From the NCBI RefSeq assembly GCF_000187245.1, contig NC_027860.1, positions 1-64,000 on the forward strand: a stretch of DNA of 64,000 nucleotides. Direction: 5' to 3'. Numbering within the stretch: position 1 is the stretch's first letter; every line of letters begins with the position of its first letter. The notes below the pieces were generated by a model. That model made no database searches, was not told the origin of the DNA, and worked only from the letters and a program-made list of their open reading frames with translations. Positions 10,051-20,739 of this stretch are shown one piece after another. The position numbers and the translations under genes are program-made. This stretch comes from Ogataea parapolymorpha DL-1 (lineage: Eukaryota > Ascomycota > Pichiomycetes > Pichiales > Pichiaceae).

Positions 10051-11094
10051 TTAAAGCTTACTTTTGGCTGACTTGACCAGCTCTACAACTTTCTGGCCTG
10101 CACCCCAGCTCATCTCATAGCCAGAGCCGCCAAAGCCATAACAGTGGACGACTTCGGTACCGTCGACCACTTCTCTTTCGATTCTCACACCTCCGTGCCG
10201 TGCAGGCCTGAATCCAACATTGATACGTTTGATTTGGAATTCTCCGTCGATCAAAAGCTCCGGAAACCATTTTTTACCGTTCTCGATCAGCTTTTGGGTG
10301 TCCGCATCTCTGACCTGTGGATACAGGTCTCCGACCTGTTTTGTACCTCCCACGATCACACCCCCGTCCAATGGACGAGGAATGACAAAGCAGAAAGAAC
10401 CGTCTTCCAGTTGATAGGTCACAGTCTCACTATTGTAAGGACAGTCCTTTGGGCTTTTCACCAATAGCGTTTGGCCCCTGATCGGGTACGTGGCTGGATC
10501 ATAACCCCCATAATATGTTAAACCTCGTCCTGAACAGTTCACAATGGTGGCACCTGGAAACAACTCCGCAACCTGTTGCAAAGAACCAAGGCTTTCTTGC
10601 ACGATTTTCACCTTATAGTACATCTCGAGCCTACGCTCTAAAAATTGGATGTACATAGGAGAATTCATGCACCACGCATTGTATGTGGCACCAAACTTGA
10701 TTCCATTAGGGAGGGCCGACTTTGGAAGAACCTTGAAATTTTCAATGCCTTCTGCATATCCTGCACTGACATTTTCGTATAGCGGATCGTCGCGTTCTAT
10801 AAAATCCGTTCCTGGCATGAATCGGATAGAGCTTTCGGGGAAGGTGGTAGCAAGTTTCTTGAAAACCTGGAAAGTGGACCTGGTAAGTTTGGAGTCTCTG
10901 TATTCTTCTGGTGTCTTAGCAGGAAATGGTCTGAAGTGAGCACCTGCCCATGGAGAAGTGTACTGCGAGTCTGCTATCGAGGTCGAAGGCAGGTGTTTGG
11001 CAACAATTGTGACATCGTATCCTTCTTCAGCCAACTGGTAGGCACAGGTCAGGCCAACGACACCGGCACCAACAACCACTATAGATTTAGTCAT
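10051..11094 (-). CDS. DAO1: D-amino-acid oxidase, peroxisomal (PTS1 SKL)
   Basis: A 347-residue FAD enzyme that deaminates D-amino acids to keto acid, NH3 and H2O2. The FAD-binding V-V-G-A-G-V-V-G-L is at residues 7-15. The C-terminal flavoprotein signature H-C-Y-G-F-G-G-S-G-Y-E-M-S-W-G follows at about 315-330. The extreme C-terminus is S-K-L, a canonical type 1 peroxisomal signal, as in yeast DAOs. The start at 11094 is chosen because it begins right before the Rossmann strand; an in-frame upstream extension has no ATG and is low complexity. The promoter has AGATAAG (11114-11120), TTATCT (11208-11213) and an AATAAAT element about 43 bp before the ATG, consistent with nitrogen regulation. 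Confidence 0.95.
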   Translation of the reverse strand: MTKSIVVVGAGVVGLTCAYQLAEEGYDVTIVAKHLPSTSIADSQYTSPWAGAHFRPFPAKTPEEYRDSKLTRSTFQVFKKLATTFPESSIRFMPGTDFIERDDPLYENVSAGYAEGIENFKVLPKSALPNGIKFGATYNAWCMNSPMYIQFLERRLEMYYKVKIVQESLGSLQQVAELFPGATIVNCSGRGLTYYGGYDPATYPIRGQTLLVKSPKDCPYNSETVTYQLEDGSFCFVIPRPLDGGVIVGGTKQVGDLYPQVRDADTQKLIENGKKWFPELLIDGEFQIKRINVGFRPARHGGVRIEREVVDGTEVVHCYGFGGSGYEMSWGAGQKVVELVKSAKSKL

Positions 11095-11278
11095 GACGAA
11101 AAGTGAGAAGATTAGATAAGATGAGTTTTTTTTTTTCATTTATTCCGACTGCGGGCAATGGGGGAGTAAAAACGGGCAATTCTCCGACCGAAAATGGTTA
11201 ATTGAATTTATCTTGCCCGAACCGACTTCGAAACTCACATTTCGTTGATACGCCTAATCTCCATGTCATCTCAGTGTT

Positions 11279-11653
11279 CTATTTCGTGCGGGTAATTCGT
11301 AATCCCGTCAAGCTGTTTAGGCCGAGCTTTGCAATGTAAGGATTGAGAAAAAGCTCAGTGGTGGCTCCAAATAGTGCTGTTCTGAATCTAAATACTTTTG
11401 CAAACTCTTCAAGGTGGACTAGAACGTAAAGCATTGTTTCAACCTTGCACTCCGTCGATACAGCGTTTCCGTACCAACTTACCCTATACGCTTTTAGAAT
11501 CATCCAAAAGCCCCTTGGACGGGAGATCTGCTCCCAACTGCCGTGCATCGAGAAGTGTGTTGCGTACCAAAGTGCACAGAGCGGGAGTTTGATGAAATAA
11601 TTAAGCCTAGCGGTGACTATGTCATCTAGTATGAGAGACCAGAGGACGCTCAT
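11279..11653 (-). pseudogene. Unrecognised 124-codon ORF, possible remnant
   Basis: An ATG-initiated frame of 124 codons ending at 11279, immediately preceded by an in-frame TAA. The protein has a helical, mixed hydrophobic character somewhat like the C-terminal tail of fungal transcription factors, but there is no motif I can name. Lying in a gene-poor interval, it may be a relic of a lost gene or chance. Low confidence in any function. Confidence 0.2.
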
Positions 11654-14280
11654 CGATTACCTCTAGATAAGTGGAACAGCAACTTAATACTATCGCACCA
11701 AAAAGACAAATCTCTAACAATGAATACCGGACTGTACCTACAGTAAAGTTGCATGGAACAACCAAGAAGCAATAAATTGGTGCTCGAAGAAACGCGAAAA
11801 CTCATTACCCACCACATAAACCAACACCAAAAAATTCATCCACAGCTTTTGGACCATAATATGGCATGGGACAACGTTCGTATTCTACTCTAAACCGATA
11901 GAGGCCCATTTCCCGTATAAACAAGTCTGGTGGCTGGTGATTGAAGAGAGTTGAATACAAACTTATGACAACTTCGTTTGATTCTCTCCTTTCAATGAAA
12001 TGGATAATTGAAACAAAATGGTTGCAATCGAGGACCAAAAGAAACAAAATATTTTTGAGATTGTGTGGACTCGAATTTGGTTTCGGTGCTTTCTTGGTAG
12101 GGGAATCGATTGCACGTATGCGAAGGAATCACTCGGCTTCCCGGCCTTTTCTGGCGTGACCTCTGTGGATAGAAGCATCCACGGGAGAGCCAGAATAAAA
12201 AATCCTCAATTGGAATACATTTATCAGCCACAAGGGTGATAAACTGCTGTCAAGTGCAGATTTTCCTTTGGGCACTGAAATCCTACCAGTTTTTGGCCTG
12301 CAATATGGAATTCAGAAATGTGTTCGCCGTTCAGATCTTTCAGATGACAATTTAAACTTTGAGTATGACTGCAAGCTATTTTGGTAGTGATGCATAATTA
12401 CCGGTGCTTAAAATTCCCTAGCACATTTCCCCACAGAGAGCTTCTAAGCGCATTGAATTATCAAATTTCACGATCATCAGATTAGCGGAATGGTGGCCTT
12501 GCCCTTCTTGAAGCGAAAGCCCAGGATCACCAATCAGCTATTTACCACATAAAACACTATGTCTAGCTTGTTGGATCGGGCAACATTTCTAGTGGAGAAA
12601 CTTGTGGCTGAACATGTGGCTAAGGGTGACAGCCTGGTGGTGTGATGTGGTCTCTGCCGCTGTGCAGCACTACAGCCGACTGATCTCGGTAATCAAGCTG
12701 AGTCGGCATCTAGAGGTTTTTCAGCATAAAAATAAAGCTACGGAAACGGTCTGGCTCTCGAACCCTCAGCCGACTGGATCTTTAATTTTGTGTGCCAGAA
12801 ATCAGTGCGGATAAGTTATATGCTTGCAAGTTGCCGAATAAGTGCTGCCTGAGAACCCAGCACGCACTTCCTGAAATCGAGCTGTAGGGCATTCGCTTGA
12901 GCGACCTACAACCGTCAATTTCAGGTATGATCGACAGGTATCCCAAGCTTGCCTCAAAGACTGTTGATTATGTCGTCTGTGTCGTAATCTGTCTCTACCA
13001 GTGCACAATCCAAGGTGCTCCAACGGCACATAGTTTTAAAGAGCATGAGAAACATGATCTGATTATCTGGTAGCATGCTGGCCAATTACGAGACGAATAA
13101 CAAATTGTAACAGAAAGACTCACAAATGCAATTCCAAAGTACTCCTCTTGGATTGTCGTCGGGACCATTTGCAAAACAGACTGCACCAGTCAATAAGTGC
13201 AAGACAGAATAGCTTTTAAGCGTGTGGACTGGGTGGCTTATGTCCGAACCGCTACAAAGTGCGTAATTCAGTGCCAGTTACCTTTGGCAAAACTACTAAT
13301 CTAATGGAGTTGGACACTGTTTGCAACACCGCACTCACCTAGCTCCAAGGAATGCAGATAGAACGCACAAAGATAAGTTTGGACCACTAACACTAGCTCT
13401 ACAAGTTACTAGAGGGAAGAAGCTGAGTCGTAGCCATGCTGTGAAGGGGATACTTTAACACTTATTGGCGAATGGCGCTTGTCGCTGTGAAATGCCACTT
13501 TGATGCCCACCAGAATGGTTGGGAGAACAGGTAGGAAATCACTCAAAAGCCCGCTGAATTCTGCTGGGAAAGTTTACTGAGAGTGGGGCCAAGCGCGGAT
13601 TCAAAATAGGTAGCCTAACCGAGGAAAAGCACCATTGCAATCACCGGTATTAGCAGGCTCTTCTCTATAGCAACTCTATGGACACTAGAAGTTGCTGAGG
13701 GGAAATTTGAGGTTCGTATTACTTGGGACACTTTCCTTGGCATAAGAGCAGATGTGTCACGCAAAAATGGAACCCAATTGATTTCCATTACTTTAGCGTG
13801 TTTCAGCACAGTCCTCTAACGCGTGATGCAAACCATGTACGTAGGAGCGTTGAACTTCTCCGCTACGGATGAGCGTGTTATCACAACAATAGCATGATCG
13901 ACAAAGGCAGTGCTTTGAAATTATCGGAGTGACTGTTTTAGTAGCGTATGGCTGGTTACAATATCAGCCTCAGGCTAGAGCCGGCCATTGCGGTTATATT
14001 TCCTCTTTTGGTTATCGTACCCGTCTTTGCGGCTAAGGAGGAGCTAGATGGCAAATTTGGCGGGCTGAAATTGCCGAAATTAAAGGGAAGCAGGAGCCGC
14101 ACAACCGATTTGGCCGAGGCACTTCGCGGCGCTTAGCTCAACAGACATATTTTAGACATCCAGAATACGTATTTGAATAAGTAGGCATTCGCTCACGCGG
14201 GGAATAACAATGCGCGAAGTCGCGCACAGAGCAGACGTAACAATAGATCTTACCCACCCCGCAAAATTTTCTTCCAACTA

Positions 14281-14382
14281 ATGACGTCATCTTATTATTC
14301 TTAGAGTCATCGTGCACATATCACTACCGAACTGCAAATTGCTTTAAACAAGAAATATCGACGCTCTCGCGTGTATAAATAG
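14281..14382 (+). promoter_or_regulatory. CRE palindrome and TATA box of the sugar-porter-like gene
   Basis: ATGACGTCAT at 14281-14290 is a perfect ATF/CREB (CRE) palindrome, the site of Sko1/Aca1-type bZIP proteins. TATAAATA at 14374-14381 lies about 45 bp before the ATG at 14424. No GATA cluster was seen. Confidence 0.5.
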
Positions 14383-14423
14383 ACAATGGCTCCCACATAG
14401 CAGGGAGAACCGAATCTTTAGCC

Positions 14424-15935
14424 ATGAAGTCGTACTACGAGCTCCTTGGGCCTGGAAAACCTACCAGAACTGTGTTGACACTCACATGTTTATTTTCTTT
14501 CATTCTGTATGGATTTGAACAAGGTGCCCTGGCCAACATCCAAAATCACCCCGTGTTTCAAAACCAGTTTGGCCACCCTTCGGGTAATTACTTGGGAATC
14601 ATTGTGTCTGTGTACAACCTTGGAAGTTTCTTCGGTTGTATAATCAACTTCTTCATTGGTGATAAACTTGGTAGAAGAAAAACTGTCTGGACCGGTTTCA
14701 CGCTTGTTATCATTGGAATTATCTTGCAGACCAGCAGTTACAGCGTCATTCAGCTATTTTTCGGAAGATTTATTTCTGGTCTGGGAACCGGAATGGAGAC
14801 TAGTACCGTGCCTATGTTCCAGGCTGAAGTTGCCAGCGCCCACAATCGTGGTGGTCTCGTTGCGGCCGAGCCTCAGGGGGTGGCCCTTGGTATCACCATC
14901 TCGTACTGGATCGGATACGGCTGCAGCAAAAGATACGATGAGGCCTCGTGGAGACTTCCAGTTGGAATTCAGATGCTATTTGCCGTGTTTGCCTGGTTTC
15001 TGTTGTTCCTGTGTCCTGAGTCGCCTAGATGGCTGATGAAGAAAGGACGCGTCGACGACGCCAGAAACTGCCTCGCACGGATCAACGACGTGCCCAAGGA
15101 CGACCCTCTCGTGAACAAATGTATTGACGACATCCTGTACCTGCAAGAGGTTGAAGGTGAGGGAGACCAGCTCAGCTGGTGGGACATTTTGCGTGGCAAG
15201 GACGCCATGCACGGCAGATACAGACTTTTCCTCTGTGTGATGGTGCAATTCTGGAATCAGTTTGGAGGTGTGAATCTTGTGGTGTACTACGTGCCGTTGG
15301 TGCTTGAGACTAACGTGGGAATGAACACCAATATGTCGACGATTCTCGGAGGCTGCATTATGGTGACTTTCTTTGTTTTCGGATTTATTCCATCTCTATG
15401 GCTGGACAGAATTGGACGCAGATTTGCTCTTATTGGTGGCTCCCTGGGACAGATGGTGTCCATGATGATGATCACCATTCTGTTGAGAGTGGGATCCAAG
15501 AGTACCTCTGCTGCTGCAGTCGCCTTCTTCTTCACGTTCATGGCATTCTTCGGAGCTTCCATGAACTGTGTGCCGTGGGTGTATGTGTCGGAGATTCTTC
15601 CGTTGCAGCTCAGATCCAAGGGTAATGCCATTGGAATTTCGTCGAACTGGATCATCAATTTCGTGATTGCCATGATTACGCCGATTGTCACCGAGAAGTT
15701 GGGCTGGAAAACCTACATCATCTTCACGTTAACGAACGGTGTCGCTGCGGTGATGTTCTACTTGTTCTGTCCTGAAACCGGTAACAGGACGCTGGAAGAC
15801 ATCGAGACTATTTTCCTGAGCCAGAACACCCTGTTCTACGGAATCAGTCACTTTGACAGACCTGTGGCCAACCTAGACGAAAAGGCCGAAATCTCGCACC
15901 TCGAGACCGCCAGCAAGCTGCTCGAAAGTAATTGA
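14424..15935 (+). CDS. Sugar porter family MFS transporter
   Basis: A 503-residue transporter with about 12 membrane helices. Family signatures are G-F-E-Q-G-A in helix 1 (the usual Y-D replaced by F-E), G-D-K-L-G-R-R after helix 2, G-R-F-I-S-G-L-G-T-G-M-E in helix 4, P-E-S-P-R-W-L after helix 6, W-L-D-R-I-G-R-R in the second half, and P-E-T-G-N-R-T-L-E-D at the end. Compared with the gene at 1876 the N-terminus is short. It stands alone, with 3.3 kb of non-coding DNA upstream and about 600 bp downstream. The promoter has a CRE palindrome and a TATA box. Substrate unknown; sugar, polyol or organic acid are possible. Confidence 0.9.
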   Translation: MKSYYELLGPGKPTRTVLTLTCLFSFILYGFEQGALANIQNHPVFQNQFGHPSGNYLGIIVSVYNLGSFFGCIINFFIGDKLGRRKTVWTGFTLVIIGIILQTSSYSVIQLFFGRFISGLGTGMETSTVPMFQAEVASAHNRGGLVAAEPQGVALGITISYWIGYGCSKRYDEASWRLPVGIQMLFAVFAWFLLFLCPESPRWLMKKGRVDDARNCLARINDVPKDDPLVNKCIDDILYLQEVEGEGDQLSWWDILRGKDAMHGRYRLFLCVMVQFWNQFGGVNLVVYYVPLVLETNVGMNTNMSTILGGCIMVTFFVFGFIPSLWLDRIGRRFALIGGSLGQMVSMMMITILLRVGSKSTSAAAVAFFFTFMAFFGASMNCVPWVYVSEILPLQLRSKGNAIGISSNWIINFVIAMITPIVTEKLGWKTYIIFTLTNGVAAVMFYLFCPETGNRTLEDIETIFLSQNTLFYGISHFDRPVANLDEKAEISHLETASKLLESN

Positions 15936-16533
15936 TGGAGTATTTACATTGCGCAAGCCTTACCAGATACGTCATAATTCAAAGACTTTTATGAATAAGC
16001 TTTTAGTAAAATGTTTCGGGCTTGGGAGGGCGTCTTTGACGATTTGTGTTGGAACTTGATGACTATATAATGGGACTGCAACCTCACGGGGTACTCAAAA
16101 GTGACCAGCCTTTGAAGCAAATATTCCTGTCGTTTTGGATCGCAGCGCGAATCGGAACGCTGCTCAATGGTAGCCGATACAGGCTGCTGGTCATGTTTCG
16201 TTACTGATTAGTCAGTTTCAGACCACCAAATAAGATGTCTTGGCCCCAATCCTCGCTATGCAGCAGCTTTCTAAACGTCTGCGCTATACAATTCTGGCTG
16301 AGTGAAGCATATTCGAAGGCACGAGGCCATCAAAATGTTAGCCACGGTGTGCAGTCGCGTTGCCAAACAACCTTTTCGCTGTCAACCGTGCTTTGTCTGC
16401 AACCAGGTGGTGCCAACGTTTTGCACGAGTTATTTATTCTGATCTCCTGGGCTCAGTCTGGCCCCATGCATAGGTAAATACCGGGTTGAGGGCCTAAGTA
16501 TTTATATGATTTCTATACTCAACTTCATAATAA
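15936..16533. other. Convergent intergenic region
   Basis: About 600 bp between the 3' ends of the transporter and amidase copy 1. It should contain both terminators. I see no coding sequence, RNA gene or repeat; it is long for a convergent gap here, where 0-30 bp is common. Confidence 0.4.
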
Positions 16534-18192
16534 TTAGACCGCGACAATTTCGTGGACTGTCTGCGCAGCCTTCACGACCTCTTCGTCCAGCCATCTTCTG
16601 CCCGTCAGCTGCAGAGAGATTGGCGCACCCTTGAAGTCCTCAGCGTTATCATACAGACTGTACTCATACGCCTCTAGCTCGCTCCTTGGCTTATAGGATC
16701 TATCTGGGGCATCCAAAGCCGGGTCGCATTTGAGTCCAGTAGGGAACACGACGTTTGGGAAATCCAGCACATTCCACAAGCTGGTGTAGCCCCAGTAATG
16801 AATTTTTTCCGGCTTGGTTGCAACGGAAACGTATGTTGGCGATAGAATGAAATCCACTCCAAGTTCGACCATTTTGTCCTGGTACTCGATTCTGTATTTG
16901 TCCCGGATACCCTGCCCAATGTGCTCCTCGGCAGCAGACAATCCTTTTTCTCCGCAGCCAAATGAGAGAGCAATTTTGGACAGTTCGCATGTGGGTTCGC
17001 CCGAGGCAGCCAGACCGGCCTTCTGTGCTCTGCCCCCATCAGCATTGTAAAATGAGCCACAAATTTCGGCCAACTCAAGCACCCCAAATGAGTCCCATTC
17101 AACCACCTTGACACCTGCTGCCTTTAACTTTTGGGCCGCGTGTTTCAGCCCTCTGATAATTGGAGGTGTAGGCTTGACAACTCCGTCGTCATACATAATA
17201 GCCACCTTCAAGTCCTTGGCAGCAGGCACGGGAACATCTCTCCAGGGCAGCGGCAGGATGGTGGCGTCCCTCTGCCATGGTTTCCCGTCCAGCGAGGCTT
17301 TCATAAAAAGATCAATATCTTGTGCACTTCGTGCAAGAGGTCCTAAGACGCAAACGACAGCTTCGCCAACTCCAGTGCCGCAGAAAGTCACGTTTTTCAT
17401 GGACAATCTTTTCTGAGTTGGTCTGAGACCAAACACCCCGCAGAAGGCAGCAGGACAGCGAATAGAGCCGCCAATGTCGGAGCCTAAACCAAACACAGAC
17501 CCACGCATGGCCACAAGGGCACCTTCGCCGGAACTCGACCCGCCAGTGGTCAGAGCCGTGTTTGTAGGATTTTTGCACAGCCCGGTAATATTGTTGTTGG
17601 AGCAGAGATGCATTAGTGTCTGAGGTTCGGTGGTTCGGATGTAAAAGACTGCACCAGCCTCAAGCAGAACCTCAACAGTCAAGCACCAATTATCTGTGAC
17701 GTTTTCAATTTTAGAGACACAGGCGCCGTGCGTGACCTTTCCTTTGTAATTGTAGTGCTCTTTTAGGGACACTGGGAGGCCATGCAGAGGACCGACTGTC
17801 TGGCCGGTCTTCTTGTAGTAAGCGTCCAGTTCCTCTGCTCTTTTGAGTCCCTCGTCCAAGAACAGCTCCATGGCACAGTTGGTGAGCTGGTGAGCCGCTG
17901 TAGCCGTCTTTGCATAGGCCTTGAAAACTTGGACGGCAGTTAACTTGCCAGACGCAAGCTGCTTGACGAGTTCATAGCCGGGAGTGTTGACTATTGTCAG
18001 TTCCTCCTCCGTGAGTACTTTTTCTGGAATTCCAGTAACGTCTGTCCCTGTTTCTTGGGGAATGAGGTTATCACTTAGCTTGTATTCCTCAAGAATCCCA
18101 GCTTGCAGCTTTGCTCTGTAGGCCTCGATCTTGGGAATAAAAGTGGCGTAGAGCTCTTTATTCTCAGTGTTGTTAGTGTAAGGGCCAAACAT
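16534..18192 (-). CDS. Amidase signature family, acetamidase type (copy 1)
   Basis: A 552-residue amidase that hydrolyses small amides such as acetamide to acid plus ammonia. The Ser-cisSer-Lys triad is visible: lysine in S-L-K-E-H-Y (about 147), the glycine/serine-rich G-G-S-S-S-G-E-G-A, and the catalytic serine in G-S-D-I-G-G-S-I-R. The N-terminal region (I-V-N-T-P-G-Y-E-L) and length match fungal AmdS/Amd2 proteins. The ATG at 18192 (M-F-G-P-Y) is the first in frame. It is a paralogue of the amidase at 20806. A Zn2Cys6 gene lies between them, an arrangement that suggests an amdR-like regulator. The upstream segment has TATA, a CArG-like element and three GATA boxes. Confidence 0.94.
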   Translation of the reverse strand: MFGPYTNNTENKELYATFIPKIEAYRAKLQAGILEEYKLSDNLIPQETGTDVTGIPEKVLTEEELTIVNTPGYELVKQLASGKLTAVQVFKAYAKTATAAHQLTNCAMELFLDEGLKRAEELDAYYKKTGQTVGPLHGLPVSLKEHYNYKGKVTHGACVSKIENVTDNWCLTVEVLLEAGAVFYIRTTEPQTLMHLCSNNNITGLCKNPTNTALTTGGSSSGEGALVAMRGSVFGLGSDIGGSIRCPAAFCGVFGLRPTQKRLSMKNVTFCGTGVGEAVVCVLGPLARSAQDIDLFMKASLDGKPWQRDATILPLPWRDVPVPAAKDLKVAIMYDDGVVKPTPPIIRGLKHAAQKLKAAGVKVVEWDSFGVLELAEICGSFYNADGGRAQKAGLAASGEPTCELSKIALSFGCGEKGLSAAEEHIGQGIRDKYRIEYQDKMVELGVDFILSPTYVSVATKPEKIHYWGYTSLWNVLDFPNVVFPTGLKCDPALDAPDRSYKPRSELEAYEYSLYDNAEDFKGAPISLQLTGRRWLDEEVVKAAQTVHEIVAV

Positions 18193-18305
18193 GTTCAAAC
18201 ATCAATTTGACGTTTTGGCTTATATAAATTGGATTGGGAAGCGTGCAAGCCGAGGTCATTGCCTAATAGGGAAATGGATTTATCTTTATCTATTTTTTTG
18301 ATAAG
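18193..18305 (-). promoter_or_regulatory. Promoter of amidase copy 1
   Basis: TATATAA-type box at 18221-18227, about 30 bp before the ATG. TGCCTAATAGGGAA at 18260-18273 fits the MADS/Mcm1 consensus DCCYWWWNNRG and is identical to an element upstream of the amine oxidase at 28876. GATA boxes are at 18280-18285 and 18286-18291 (TTATCT) and 18300-18305 (GATAAG). Together they point to nitrogen-catabolite control; factors are inferred. Confidence 0.55.
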
Positions 18306-19099
18306 GAAAATCCACAACTGCATCATCGAGATGCTGCTTTGAGCAACATGCTCGCTAATGGAGATACCATCTTAATTGGCTGCTGAAGACGACTAGACGT
18401 CGTAAAGGGGAATCTTCTCGGCTCAATGTGAAGTCGATGTAGATACCCATGGATGTATTATATCTTTACTTGACTCGATCGGGTCAATTCGTGCACTCCG
18501 GTATTTAGACATTCGCCGTCGGTTAAATTTGGAAACACCAGGGTAATTGGCAAGTTGTATGTAGAGGAGTTCAATATGATTTCCAAGGCTCAACTTTCGC
18601 AGGTCTATATGCTGGATATTTACAGTTTAATTTATTTTCGGCTAGTACGTAAATGCCATTGGGATAACAGTGCTGGAATTGAAGCTAGAGCTTTTTCTTC
18701 AATTTGCCACTAGCAGAGCCATTGGAAGCCATTGTTTCTTCGATTTTGACTTATTTGCTGGCTAGCAGCTGTCTGTAAGGTCGTAAAAGCACAAGCAAAA
18801 GTGTTTGAAAGCCGATGACAGATTCTGGTGTTGCAGACTAGTGGAAACCAGGACATCACAGTTCGTATACTGGGAGTCAGTACAGCCACAAAAGCATATA
18901 TATGAATTTGCATTAGTATCCAGTCTTGAGCTATAGAATTAACAATACCCTGATTCTTGAAATGGAGTACAATTCTACTCTGTTTAGTGCCAATACTGGA
19001 GCCAGCTTACTCAGTTCATTCGCTTTTTATCGCATTGAGATTCTGTGCTGATCATTGTGAAAACTACGATCCAGGGCTTGAATTATAAAATTAGCTAGC
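18306..19099. other. Intergenic region upstream of amidase copy 1
   Basis: About 800 bp containing the distal amidase promoter and the 3' end of the TF2 transcript. I see no gene, RNA or repeat; the small open frame near 18710-18913 has no family resemblance. Confidence 0.4.
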
Positions 19100-20739
19100 T
19101 CAAATAAATAAATTGTCAAAATTAGTTTTGTCAAGTAGGGCCTGCCAACCCAGACCGCTTTTCCAAATGCGGTTCAAAAACTCGATGATGATGTCGAAGC
19201 ACGAGTTCTTGATTGCACAGCCAAAGTTGTGCAGTCGCCAAAGCATATAATCACGCTGGTCTTTTTCCACAATGGCCGTGCCAATGATGGAAAATGGCCA
19301 CGTTAAAATTGCTGATATGCTTGAGTGGAAGCTCAGCTGCTCCAGATCGCTGATAAAATCGCTTATGCGGCGCTGGATATCACTCTCCATCTCTAAAGTC
19401 TCAGGATAGAGTAGCTTGTAGAGAAGAATGTACGCTCCTTGGGCCACTATGCGCGCGGCATGACAGCTATCCAAGAGTCGCTTGCAGACGTGTTTGGGCT
19501 GGTTGAACCGCACTTCAGGGGGCAGTACAGGAGGAACAAAGTACTTAGCATGCCGAAGTAACGCGATTGCCTGGTGTCTCAGACTTTCGTCAAACGGATA
19601 GTGCAGTTGCAACCACCCGGCCTTTGATGCCAACTCGAACGCTGGAAGAGCGGCTCCCATAACCGGGTTGTTCATCCAAGGAGCAGGGCACTTGTAGAGC
19701 TGCTGGTCCAGCAGCGGCTGGAGCTCTTCAAATACTTCAAAGGGCGAGTCCAGCAAGATCTGAGATTTCTGATCCAGAACTAATCCAATAATAGAGTAGT
19801 TGTACGCATAACTCTCCACCAAGGTGCGCTCAATTGGCGTGAGAAGCCAGGTCTGTTCACAAACAACAGACCGAATGTCTTCAGGGAGGCCCTCTGAGTG
19901 TCTCGAATTTGCCAACCGTGTTTTTGGCCAGTTGCGGATGAGCTGGAAAACCATTTTCAAAAACAGCACAGTGCGATGGCCGTCAAGACCGTAGAACTTT
20001 TCTCGCAGCGCAAGCGACAAAAGAGCAACAACGAGCCACTTGTTGTCGCTATCGAAAGAAGACCTGACTACGATTTGCTGGAATTGGCCCATAACCTTTG
20101 CCATTCTGGATTCGGCCAGCTCACGCATGTCTTTACGGTTGGCTGCCAGAAAAGCTGCCCCGCAGGCATAAAAAACGTCCAAAAGCCACGGATTTGCTGC
20201 TCCGTGAGGAATGAAAACAGCTCCAGGTTGCAGTCTTTCGTGCGTGAGCTGGGTGGACACCGCAACCATAAACCCGTTGACAAACGCGTCGTAAATATAT
20301 GCGTCTTTTGGGGAGAAGAGCCCTGGAAAACCCAGACCGAAACCAAGTAGAGCGCTTTGTGAGCACAAGCTCGCAACATATTTGCGGAAAATGGCGTCAT
20401 CGAGCTGGTCCTGGCGACGTACGCGGTCGACGGACTTGATGGAGACTGTTTCATTTTCTGTACGCTTGGCACTCTGTATTTCTCGTTTCTGACGTTTGTT
20501 CCCATACACAAACACAAACGGGCTGGTTTGTTTTTTCTGGAGCTGGAACTCGTTCAGGGAGGACTTCGGCACCACTCCTTCTGCCCAGACACAGATATAC
20601 GAATTCCGAACGCATTGCGCACACTCCGGCAGCGTTTCGGAGCATTTCACCTTGCGTTTGCGACCTGAGGGTTAGAGCAAAGGTCCTGCTACTTACAGCA
20701 TACACATCCGTGTGTACTTTTAGATCTCTTATTTTTCAT
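19100..20739 (-). CDS. Zn2Cys6 transcription factor between two amidases (TF2), with a 32-nt intron
   Basis: Coding exons are 20697-20739 and 19100-20664, giving 535 residues. Splicing rebuilds a perfect zinc cluster: C12-x2-C15-x6-C22-x6-C29-x2-C32-x6-C39, with R-K-R-K-V-K between C15 and C22. Without splicing the first two cysteines are lost and a stop follows. The remainder resembles Fungal_trans_2-type regulators, including a motif L-Y-K-C-P-A-P-W-M in the C-terminal half. The gene sits between the two amidase genes on the same strand. Its 66-bp upstream gap contains GATAAG (20785-20790) and further GATAA boxes, so it may itself be nitrogen regulated. Role as amidase activator is inference from position. 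Confidence 0.85.
20665..20696 (-). other. Spliceosomal intron, 32 nt, in TF2
   Basis: Donor GTAAGT at 20696, branch motif CTCTAAC with the branch A at intron nt 25, acceptor CAG 7 nt later. It splits codon 15 after its first base (T|GT, the second cluster cysteine). Confidence 0.85.

Larger units (their letters stand above)
11095..14423. other. 3.3-kb gene-poor interval between DAO and a sugar-porter gene
   Basis: Beyond the DAO promoter at the left and the transporter promoter at the right I recognise no gene, tRNA, LTR or rRNA. Open frames are short (none over 124 codons), overlap on both strands and show no family motif. A 7-bp inverted repeat GCCGACT/AGTCGGC occurs near 12675-12716, with a third copy of the same 7-mer near 12769. 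This is by far the longest non-coding run in the window, where neighbours usually lie less than 300 bp apart. Confidence 0.5.

Noticed and set aside
11188..11197. CArG box in the DAO promoter
   Set aside because: CCGAAAATGG breaks the consensus at the third base on both strands; too weak to count.
12755..12785. tRNA B-box-like GGTTCGAG on the minus strand
   Set aside because: The flanking five bases cannot pair as a T-arm and no A box or acceptor stem is found.
12995..13186. Minus-strand ORF resembling a membrane segment
   Set aside because: Too short and without any MFS motif to support a transporter relic.
13948..14136. 62-codon ORF with a hydrophobic stretch
   Set aside because: No motif, no promoter elements and overlapping frames; likely chance.
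11095..14423. Centromere
   Set aside because: No LTR cluster, large inverted repeat or other hallmark is visible; only the lack of genes suggests it.
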